Shown: one piece after another, positions 43,141 through 50,103 of the stretch
Layout of the letters: each line of letters begins with the position of its first letter
Position numbering within the stretch: position 1 is the stretch's first letter
Source of the DNA: Flavobacterium subsaxonicum WB 4.1-42 = DSM 21790
GTDB lineage: Bacteria; Bacteroidota; Bacteroidia; Flavobacteriales; Flavobacteriaceae
DNA length: 64,000 nt
NCBI RefSeq assembly: GCF_000422725.1
Contig: NZ_KE383909.1
Coordinates: 1,163,178-1,227,177, forward strand
Reading direction: 5' to 3'
Program-made: the position numbers and the translations under genes
The notes under the pieces: model-generated
Database searches by the model: none
What the model was told of the DNA's origin: nothing
What the model saw: only the letters and a program-made list of their open reading frames with translations

Positions 43141-43551
43141 ATGGACGAGACTTCAGCTCCGGCTTCAAAACTTATAGTGACCCGTTTTATTACTTCGTTC
43201 CTGCCGGAAATACTACCAGCCACCCAAAGCGCTACTACAGAATTGACCCATATTACTACTGTTTTAAATACACTCTTTACTAAAATGTACGGGCTGCATA
43301 TCAATGCCGAGGTTATTTTTGAAGCTTTTGAATCGCTCGCCTACTGCATTTCCGTCATAGAACCCCGCAAGCCTTCTATGGGTAGCAAACCATACATCGA
43401 GACCAACTCGCATGCAATCTTTTTGAATGTGGCCCCGATAGCCATGCACGATATGGAGATCCTCGCCGCTTACCAGCAAAATGATGATCAGTCGCTAAGC
43501 ATGGAAAGTGGTGAATTACTACTAAAATTGGAACTTTTTGACTATCGCTAA
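43141..43551 (+). CDS. Hypothetical protein, helical
   Basis: 136 residues, not recognised. No signal peptide or transmembrane segment; mostly helical, with a conserved-looking middle (ESLAYCISVIEPRKPSMGSK) and an acidic C-terminal end. It lies 51 nt upstream of another unrecognised small gene in the same direction, so the two may form an operon. Coding potential is supported by codon pattern and length; no function is proposed. Confidence 0.6.
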   Translation: MDETSAPASKLIVTRFITSFLPEILPATQSATTELTHITTVLNTLFTKMYGLHINAEVIFEAFESLAYCISVIEPRKPSMGSKPYIETNSHAIFLNVAPIAMHDMEILAAYQQNDDQSLSMESGELLLKLELFDYR

Positions 43552-43602
43552 CCTTATGCATTATCCCTGCCACAATGCAAATGGATAACCATCAATAATT
43601 TT

Positions 43603-44043
43603 ATGGATATAAAGGAATTTACAGCCTGTGCCCGTACGATTGAACACATGCACATAACGGAGAATGACAAGGAGGAAAGGGTGATACGGTTACTGGACCT
43701 TGACCGTTTTATAAAAGCCTATTCCCCTTCGATTACAATAGTTGATAAAATCAGCTATCCCCTGGTAATTGCAGCGGAAGGCAACAAGCGCATCGGCATT
43801 TGCTTTACCGATGTACGCTTAAACCCTAATGCCCCACACTGGCACGTAAGTGAAGGGCATCATGATAGCCTGAGACAATCTCTCACAAACAAGTTGCCGG
43901 AAGAACTTTGGTTGGTAATGGTCTGTGAAAAAGCAGTAGATCCCGAATTGCTGAAAGCGTTAGATTTAGCCGGTAGCCCTCTAAAAAGCTTTAACCAAGT
44001 GTTCCTGCTTGACTTTCACAATTGCGCGGTTCACAAGTTATAA
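43603..44043 (+). CDS. Hypothetical protein
   Basis: 146 residues, not recognised. The sequence alternates strands and helices without signal peptide (FIKAYSPSITIVDKISYPLVIAAEG, then GICFTDVRL, then ELWLVMVCEKAV). It may be a small cytoplasmic alpha/beta protein. It follows the previous unknown gene in the same direction by 51 nt and is convergent with the isochorismatase-like gene. Confidence 0.6.
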   Translation: MDIKEFTACARTIEHMHITENDKEERVIRLLDLDRFIKAYSPSITIVDKISYPLVIAAEGNKRIGICFTDVRLNPNAPHWHVSEGHHDSLRQSLTNKLPEELWLVMVCEKAVDPELLKALDLAGSPLKSFNQVFLLDFHNCAVHKL

Positions 44044-44074
44044 CGCAGCGTAAGGTGCAAATTGATTTCAACTA

Positions 44075-44623
44075 TTACATCCATTGTCCTGCTGTTAGTA
44101 CCTCTGCCTGTTTTGGGAATACCTTTTGGGTAAGCACCCTGTGTACCTCTTCATCCCTGTCTGCACAACAATCCGATAATACTGTGATTTGGTAATCTTT
44201 GTCAGCAGCCTCACGCAATGTCGACAGGACAACGCCACCGGTAGCGACCCCTGTCAGTACAATATGCCGGATACCCATAGACCTTAAAAGAACTTCCAGG
44301 TCACTTCCTGAAAAGGCGCTAACGCGTCGCTTAACAACCACTACGTCTTCCCCTGACTGATTTAAGCCGGGATGCACCTTAAGCATCGCCTGCGTATCTA
44401 CGCCTTTGAGCCTGTCCTTGCTGGCGGCAAATATTTTATTGTTGCGGCTTATCTCAGGGCCACCTTCCCTAAAGCCGACCACTACAAATACCACGGGGAT
44501 ATCTTTACTACGGGCTATGGTTATGGCACTGGCGATAGTATTAAGTACTAGGTTATGGTCTTCAAGGCCGGCCAGTACGTTGGCCTGCATATCCATCACT
44601 AATAACGCTGTGTCTTGCTGCAT
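44075..44623 (-). CDS. Isochorismatase-fold hydrolase, nucleophile Cys replaced
   Basis: 182 residues from MQQDTALLVMDMQANVL. The fold is clear: Asp in LLVMDMQANV, Lys-equivalent region VVVKRRVSAFSGSDLEVLL, and the GVATGGVVLSTLREAAD turn. In cysteine hydrolases this turn carries the nucleophilic Cys (G-V-x-T-x-x-C-V); here the position is Val. It may act like PhzD-type isochorismatases that use only Asp, or be non-catalytic. An upstream TTG start is less likely. Confidence 0.83.
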   Translation of the reverse strand: MQQDTALLVMDMQANVLAGLEDHNLVLNTIASAITIARSKDIPVVFVVVGFREGGPEISRNNKIFAASKDRLKGVDTQAMLKVHPGLNQSGEDVVVVKRRVSAFSGSDLEVLLRSMGIRHIVLTGVATGGVVLSTLREAADKDYQITVLSDCCADRDEEVHRVLTQKVFPKQAEVLTAGQWM

Positions 44624-45110
44624 TTTATTGTAGGTATAATTAATTGTAAATATATGGAATTTGAAATTCTCCTTATGTTCAGCAACTATTAAACAGTTCA
44701 AAAGCTTAGCTATAAATACCTTCCAACTTTGATAATCTTCATGATTTCATAAAATTATCATTGAATATTGGCAGAATTGTGTGTCACCAAACTATGATAG
44801 ATGGCAAATAATACAACTTTCCCATCGGTCGGATTTAGAAACAATGTTTACGTGATAGCTGTTGCGCTATTTAGGACATGACTAATACCATTAAATTTAC
44901 ACTTCGCCTTTTTAACGAATATATAATTGAGTGTTCGATAGTCCCTAATACATTAAAAGGTAACCATCTTAGGTTTAATTTCTACACTAATTGAAAACTG
45001 AAATTCTATTATGCTCCTCAAATTATAATTTTAAATATCGAAAATCATAATGTGACAATTATCATAAATAACTGTATTTAAATAAGTTATCTATTTTAAA
45101 ATTTACAAAA
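44624..45110. other. Gene-poor spacer with one short repeat
   Basis: About 490 nt between the isochorismatase-like gene and the arsenic operon terminator. It contains GTGTTCGATAGTCCCTAATA (44931-44950) followed by CATTAAAA, related to the copies at 35236 and 49571. No gene was recognised. Confidence 0.5.
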
Positions 45111-45144
45111 CAAAAAACAGAAGTAATACTAAAGCTACTTCTGT
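45111..45144 (-). terminator. Terminator of the arsenic/phosphoesterase operon
   Basis: 9-bp stem ACAGAAGTA / TACTTCTGT with a 10-nt loop. On the minus strand it is followed by a run of six T residues. It lies about 40 nt after the last phosphoesterase stop. Confidence 0.75.
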
Positions 45145-45183
45145 CTAAAAAATGTACTTTTATTTATTAGTAATTCAGTATCG

Positions 45184-45897
45184 CTATTTTAGGACGGGAC
45201 ATATTGGACTGTCCTTAATCCCGGCAACCGCTTTTTCAATATCGTAGGCTACTCGGATAAACCCGACTTCAATACTTTGTTTATCCGACAGATTGCTGTT
45301 TTCGGTAAGGGTAAGCATTACATAGCAGGCACGTGGGTCGCCGTCTTTAGGTTTTCCTACCGACCCTACATTTACGGCGTGCACGTATTCTTTATCCGCC
45401 CCTTTTCCTGCCGGAAGTATCCTGTGATAAGGTTTATGGGAATGACCGAAGAGTAAGATGTGTGCATCCGTATCGCTAAAAATGCTTAAGAATTCATCCT
45501 CATCCTTGTCTTTCAGCAAGTATTCTTTGTTGCTATACGGGCTACCGTGCACCATAAGAATATGTATGGGTTTGCCGTTAAAGCTGAACTCCAGGCGTAT
45601 ATGCGCAGGCAGTGTAGATAGGTATTCCATTTCATTACCACCAATAATTGAGTAGGCGTAATTGCTCCCCTCACTGCCATCAAGCCACACTTTTTTCGCC
45701 TTGACGTCATGGTTCCCGGCCAGGGTGGCAATGCCGCGCTTCCTGATTTCATTGATAACCTCATTAGGCCATACATTATAACCCACCAGGTCGCCCAGGC
45801 AATATATGGCATCGGGCTTTTGGCTGTCAATGCTTTTTAGGGTTGATTCCAGTGCCGGGAGGTTGGCATGGATGTCGGATAGTATTGCAATCTTCAT
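45184..45897 (-). CDS. Metallophosphoesterase, YfcE-like, last gene of ars operon
   Basis: 237 residues of the calcineurin-like fold. Metal motifs are intact: SDIHANLPALE (D-x-H), YCLGDLVGYN (GD), LAGNHD (GNHD), MVHGSPY and LFGHSHKPYHR (GHxH). It is a paralogue of the next gene upstream, with the same start (MKIA-x-x-SDIHANLPALE) and the same ending (VGSVGKPKDGDPR). It lies 2 nt downstream of it, so the two arose by tandem duplication. The substrate is unknown, and its place in an arsenic operon is unusual. Confidence 0.88.
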   Translation of the reverse strand: MKIAILSDIHANLPALESTLKSIDSQKPDAIYCLGDLVGYNVWPNEVINEIRKRGIATLAGNHDVKAKKVWLDGSEGSNYAYSIIGGNEMEYLSTLPAHIRLEFSFNGKPIHILMVHGSPYSNKEYLLKDKDEDEFLSIFSDTDAHILLFGHSHKPYHRILPAGKGADKEYVHAVNVGSVGKPKDGDPRACYVMLTLTENSNLSDKQSIEVGFIRVAYDIEKAVAGIKDSPICPVLK

Positions 45898-45899
45898 GA

Positions 45900-46673
45900 T
45901 TAAACACCTTTACGCAGGCTCTCTGCGTATGCATTGGGCAGCGGGCTGTCCTCAACAGCCTTTGCCGCTTTTTCCACGTCATACTCAAAGCGTACAAACT
46001 CAGCCCTTACACTGTCTTTATCGGTAACGGAACTGTTCTCGTCAATAGTAAGGAGTACATAGCCGCCCCTTGGGTCACCATCTTTAGGCTTACCCACAGA
46101 TCCGATATTAATGGCATGCCTGAAATGATCAGAACCCTCATTACCACTGTTCATAGCCCTGTGGTAGGGCTTATGGGTATGTCCGAAACACATAATATCG
46201 GCATCGGCCTGCTGCATAATGCGCAGCATGCTCTTCTCGTCGCGGTCTTCAAAAAGGTACTCGTTTATCTTTCGGGGGCTCCCGTGTACCAGCAGCAGGT
46301 TGAGCTTGTCGTTATTGAGCTGGAATTCCAGTTTTATATGTGCGGGCAATGTCCTTAGGTATTTACGTTCATCATCATTGACCAGAGAATTGGTAAAAGA
46401 TATGGATACCGCGCCATTTGCTTTTTCGTCATCCGATTTATAGGCGCACCCGCAATCATCGCTCGTACGTCCAATGCCAAAATCGTAATTACCGGCTATT
46501 GTCGGGATACCCCTTTTTCTTACTTCATTAATTACCTCATTAGGCCAGATATTATAACCTACTAAATCGCCCAGGCAGTAAATGGCATCGGGTTTTCGTT
46601 GTTCAATGTCAGCAAAAAATGCTTCAAGGGCAGGCAGGTTAGCATGTATGTCTGAAAATAATGCAATCTTCAT
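45900..46673 (-). CDS. Metallophosphoesterase, GNYD variant, in ars operon
   Basis: 257 residues, calcineurin-like fold. Motifs SDIHANLPALE, YCLGDLVGYN, LVHGSPR and CFGHTHKPYHR are present, but the usual GNHD motif reads GNYD, replacing the motif histidine. A Cys-x-Cys pair (SDDCGCAYKSD) follows shortly after and is absent from its tandem paralogue. It lies 2 nt after acr3 on the same strand and 2 nt before the paralogue. A changed metal site or metalloid sensing is possible; this is inference. Confidence 0.85.
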   Translation of the reverse strand: MKIALFSDIHANLPALEAFFADIEQRKPDAIYCLGDLVGYNIWPNEVINEVRKRGIPTIAGNYDFGIGRTSDDCGCAYKSDDEKANGAVSISFTNSLVNDDERKYLRTLPAHIKLEFQLNNDKLNLLLVHGSPRKINEYLFEDRDEKSMLRIMQQADADIMCFGHTHKPYHRAMNSGNEGSDHFRHAINIGSVGKPKDGDPRGGYVLLTIDENSSVTDKDSVRAEFVRFEYDVEKAAKAVEDSPLPNAYAESLRKGV

Positions 46674-46675
46674 AA

Positions 46676-47758
46676 TTATATTGTGTTTACATTTTTAGTT
46701 GTGTAATATTTCTTTCGGAAGTAAAAGGCGAGGTTGACAAGTGCAATTAGTGCCGGAACTTCTACTAAAGGCCCAATCACGCCTGCAAAAGCCTGACCGC
46801 TATTGATACCGAATACACCGATAGCTACTGCAATGGCCAGCTCAAAATTATTTCCGGTAGCTGTAAAAGCTATGGATGCGCTTTTTGAATAATCAGCACC
46901 AAAAAACTTTCCAGTAAAAAAGCTTATTACAAACATGATGGTAAAGTAAATAACCAGTGGTATAGCAATTCGCACTACGTCCATCGGTATTTGCACTATC
47001 AATTCTCCTTTAAGGCTGAACATTATTACAATGGTAAAGAGCAGGGCAATAAGAGTGATAGGCGATATAAAAGGCACATATTTAGTTTGAAACCACTCAA
47101 GCCCTTTTAATTTTATCAGTGCATACCTGCTGATGATCCCTAACGCAAAAGGAATACCCAAATAGATTCCCACACTTTCTGCAATATGCCCTATGCTTAT
47201 ATCAACAGTAAAGCCGTCATAGCCAAAGTAAGGGGGAAGTACAGTAATGAAAATGTAAGCATATACGCTATAAAGAAACACCTGAAAAATACTGTTGAGC
47301 GCGATCAGGCCAGCAGCATATTCACGGTTACCATCAGCAAGGTCGTTCCATACCACTACCATCGCGATACACCTGGCCAGCCCAATCAGGATGACACCAA
47401 TCATGTATTCGGGATAGCCTTTCAGGCAAAGTAGCGCAAGGGCAAACATAAGGATAGGCCCGATAATCCAGTTCAACAGTAGTGAAGCACCCAATACTTT
47501 TGTGTTTGAGAATACTTCGCCCATTTTGCTGTAATTCACTTTGGCAAGCGGTGGGTACATCATTAGGATAAGCCCGATAGCCAGGGGTATATTAGTTGTT
47601 CCACTTGAAAAGGAATTAATAAATCCGCTGCTGGACGGAGCAAAGTATCCAATCGCCACACCTAAGGCCATAGCCATAAAAATCCATAAAGTTAAAAAGC
47701 GGTCGAGGAAGCCCAGTTTCTTTCGTCCTGCCGCCGGGGCACAATTATTTGCAGACAT
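46676..47758 (-). CDS. acr3: ACR3-family arsenite efflux permease
   Basis: 360 residues with ten predicted transmembrane helices. Diagnostic ACR3 segments are [17 protein letters not shown] at the start, [15 protein letters not shown] with the conserved transport Cys, and [19 protein letters not shown]. It exports As(III) driven by the membrane potential. It lies 2 nt after the arsenate reductase gene, consistent with reduction followed by extrusion. Confidence 0.95.
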   Translation of the reverse strand: MSANNCAPAAGRKKLGFLDRFLTLWIFMAMALGVAIGYFAPSSSGFINSFSSGTTNIPLAIGLILMMYPPLAKVNYSKMGEVFSNTKVLGASLLLNWIIGPILMFALALLCLKGYPEYMIGVILIGLARCIAMVVVWNDLADGNREYAAGLIALNSIFQVFLYSVYAYIFITVLPPYFGYDGFTVDISIGHIAESVGIYLGIPFALGIISRYALIKLKGLEWFQTKYVPFISPITLIALLFTIVIMFSLKGELIVQIPMDVVRIAIPLVIYFTIMFVISFFTGKFFGADYSKSASIAFTATGNNFELAIAVAIGVFGINSGQAFAGVIGPLVEVPALIALVNLAFYFRKKYYTTKNVNTI

Positions 47759-47760
47759 AT

Positions 47761-48390
47761 TTATTTTTTGATTTTGGAGAACACATAGAACATTTCGGTA
47801 GCGATCTGACGGCTACGCTCAAAGTATACATCAGCCTGTTCATGTGTATTGTCGGAAGCTTTTGGATCCTCATAAGTAATAGGTATACGCTTTTCAGCAC
47901 CCGAAATAAACGGGCATCCTCCATCTGCCTGAGAGCAGGTCATGATAGCGACAAATTCGCCAACAGGGTTAAACGCATCATAATAGGTTTTAGAAAACGC
48001 TATAACCGGGTGTTCATTTTCGGCGTGCTTTATAGCATATACAGGGTTATTACCGTGGGAAAGAACCTGAATAGCAAAGCCTGCATTTTTTAAAGTTTCA
48101 GCAACCATCGGATAGAGCGCAGTCGCCTCTGTTCCTCCGGAATAACAAAAAACATTTGGTATGCCGTAATGAGAAGCAGCTGCCTGTGCCCAAATTTGGG
48201 CAAGGTGGCTCCTCCTTGAATTGTGCGTGCAGATAAAATTAATCCTGACTTTGTCGTTCCCTGAAACTTTACCCTGTATATAATCAACCAGCGGCTGAAG
48301 TGCTTCTATACGTTCCGCATTTAGGCCTTCAAATGCGAAACCGCTAACGTATTTTTCAATTTCGGGCAATAATTTTGTACTTGTAGACAT
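47761..48390 (-). CDS. arsC: Arsenate reductase, LMW-phosphatase type
   Basis: 209 residues from [15 protein letters not shown]. The phosphate-loop motif [14 protein letters not shown] (C-x5-R-S) matches the arsenate-reductase-like tyrosine phosphatases of Bacteroidota. Further Cys lie at [11 protein letters not shown] and could serve the disulfide relay. It reduces As(V) to As(III) for export by ACR3. A longer frame to 48444 exists, but the ATG at 48390 fits the family start. Confidence 0.9.
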   Translation of the reverse strand: MSTSTKLLPEIEKYVSGFAFEGLNAERIEALQPLVDYIQGKVSGNDKVRINFICTHNSRRSHLAQIWAQAAASHYGIPNVFCYSGGTEATALYPMVAETLKNAGFAIQVLSHGNNPVYAIKHAENEHPVIAFSKTYYDAFNPVGEFVAIMTCSQADGGCPFISGAEKRIPITYEDPKASDNTHEQADVYFERSRQIATEMFYVFSKIKK

Positions 48391-48406
48391 TGGCTTTATA
48401 TATATA

Positions 48407-48886
48407 TTAGCAGCAGCCCCCACCAGGTGTGCAGCTATTAGCATTATTACCTGAACCGATTTCCTTAAGGCTTACTTTTTGCTTTTCAGCAGGGATGCCG
48501 CATTGATCCAGGGCAAGGCAGGCCGTTTGCTTGTTAATCAAAGTAAATACTAAACCATTAAACCCAAGATCATATTTGCCGATGGTAGTGTCCTGGTATT
48601 CCACTTCAATTTCATAATCTTCTATGCCCAGCACTTTTTCCGATAATGCAATAATGCTTAAAAGCTTATTTGGTTTAAGCCTGTGGTCTTCATCATTTGA
48701 ATCTTCCCACAATTGGAAATTCACCACGGTTTCCTTTCTTACGGTACCTCCACAATCAATAAAGTTCTTGGTTATTAACCCCACTTCAGTTACGTGAAAA
48801 TTTTGCGGTACAAATGTGCCATTTGGAAGCATAAATCGTAATGTTTCCAAATTGGCTAAGTGTATTTTAATTTCAGACAGTTTCAT
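48407..48886 (-). CDS. DUF6428-family protein of arsenic operons
   Basis: 159 residues. The sequence LPNGTFVPQNFHVTEVG, FIDCGGTVRKETVVNFQLWE and DHRLKPNKLL is that of DUF6428 proteins found beside arsR/arsC in Bacteroidota. The C-terminus is a Cys-rich tail ending CTPGGGCC, preceded by TACLALDQCGIP, which suggests metalloid or metal binding. Biochemical role unknown. It lies 16 nt after arsR and 16 nt before the arsenate reductase. Confidence 0.8.
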   Translation of the reverse strand: MKLSEIKIHLANLETLRFMLPNGTFVPQNFHVTEVGLITKNFIDCGGTVRKETVVNFQLWEDSNDEDHRLKPNKLLSIIALSEKVLGIEDYEIEVEYQDTTIGKYDLGFNGLVFTLINKQTACLALDQCGIPAEKQKVSLKEIGSGNNANSCTPGGGCC

Positions 48887-48902
48887 AATTGTAGTATTTA
48901 AA

Positions 48903-49235
48903 TTAACAACATTCGTTTTTCTTTTTATCAAGGTATTGCGTTATGTGATTAAAAAAAACCTCAATTTTTGCAAAACCCGGCTCATTAATACAATAGCAAA
49001 TCGCGGTGCCTTCAATACTTCCTTTAATCAACCCCGCATTCTTTAGCTCTTTTAAGTGCTGTGAAACTGTTGGCTGCGCAAGAGGTAATTCATTTACAAT
49101 ATCTCCGCAGATACAGGTATCCACTTTCATTAGATATTCTAAAATCGCTATCCTGGCAGGATGGCCCAATGCTTTAGCAAGAATAGCCAGCTCGTTTTGA
49201 TGATCTGTAAAATGGTCTGTTTTAGTAGCGCCCAT
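48903..49235 (-). CDS. arsR: ArsR-family metalloid-responsive repressor
   Basis: 110 residues. Winged [26 protein letters not shown], with the As(III) thiol pair CICGD (Cys-x-Cys) in the helix before it, and a further Cys pair at the C-terminus (NECC). Binding of arsenite releases the operator. It is the first gene of the operon, with two near-palindromes upstream. The ATG at 49235 is used; the frame to 49256 adds only seven residues that cross the operator. Confidence 0.93.
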   Translation of the reverse strand: MGATKTDHFTDHQNELAILAKALGHPARIAILEYLMKVDTCICGDIVNELPLAQPTVSQHLKELKNAGLIKGSIEGTAICYCINEPGFAKIEVFFNHITQYLDKKKNECC

Positions 49236-49249
49236 GATTAGTATTTTAT

Positions 49250-49296
49250 ATTGCAATATTACGATATAAAACAGTTACTCATCGTAATATTGCGAT
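49250..49296. promoter_or_regulatory. Twin ArsR operators
   Basis: ATTGCAATATTACGAT (49250-49265) and ATCGTAATATTGCGAT (49281-49296) are near-palindromes of the form ATCGnAATATTnCGAT, inverted relative to each other and 31 bp apart. They lie directly upstream of arsR. Confidence 0.7.
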
Positions 49297-49947
49297 ATTT
49301 AACAATCACTTAATGTATAGCATCATATTTAACTGATATAAGTGAAGCATGGTATGCATACTCTTAAAGTTTTTATGATAGACCCAGAATGGTGCTGGAG
49401 CGTATTGTCGTAAACCCTGATGATAATTACCCGAGTAATTTGGGCGCACCGACTCTTGAGCATAGGACAAGTCAAAGCCATTGGTCAATAAATAAATTTA
49501 CATCTTGGCATTATACATTTTGCATATAAAGTAGTCAGTTGAATAGATATAAAATTAATATTCAATCGATGTTCGACAATCCCTTACATTACAAAAACAA
49601 TGACTTTACACATTAATTTTAGAATAAATACTGACTAAATCACTTAAGTATCTAAATTATTTACTGGATTTTCTTTTTATAGTTTGAGGGAGTGTCGAAC
49701 TTTTCTTAGGAAGTAATCGTTAGCTAGTGTATAAGATTATACCTGATGTATTATATTGCAATATAATCATCTACCTATTGATTACTGACCTAAAATAACA
49801 TACTGTCTAAATTTAAGGGTTGCAACAAAAAAAATCGCTATATTACTATTCCTTTAGATGGTAGAATAGTGTTGTAAATATCTATTAACTGCGTTGCCCC
49901 GGAAAAATAATTACGGTCAAAGTAGCGGTAATAACATAGAAATAAAA
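49297..49947. other. Gene-poor spacer with inverted short repeats
   Basis: About 650 nt between the arsR operators and the ATPase promoter. GTTCGACAATCCCT (49571-49584) and its inverted partner GGGAGTGTCGAAC (49688-49700) bracket about 100 nt. Two weak frames around 49306-49500 are not convincing genes. Confidence 0.5.
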
Positions 49948-49990
49948 TGATAATAATCATAACTTATTTCAATCAATTGTAATACTTTAC
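49948..49990 (+). promoter_or_regulatory. Crp/Fnr-type site and promoter of the P-ATPase gene
   Basis: TGATAATAATCA (TGA-N6-TCA, 49948-49959) is followed by a -7-like TACTTTAC at 49983-49990. The distance from the palindrome centre to the last base of the -7 box is 36.5 nt, the same as at ppsA and at the BON operon. Confidence 0.65.
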
Positions 49991-50103
49991 ACAATTGATA
50001 AGCGCAGTTTTGAAAGTCTATAATTATAACCGTAAAATAAGGGATTATCAACAAACTACACTTAGTTGGCGCGTATCTCGATTCCATAACAAAATTATAA
50101 AAT

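Noticed and set aside
49306..49488. 60-codon frame on the minus strand after arsR
   Set aside because: No motif, no ribosome-binding context and no neighbour support. An alternative plus-strand frame here is equally unconvincing.
44931..49585. Integron attC sites or a CRISPR array behind the repeated GTTCGA motifs
   Set aside because: The repeats are few, kilobases apart and lack both the R''/R' core pair of attC and regular spacers.
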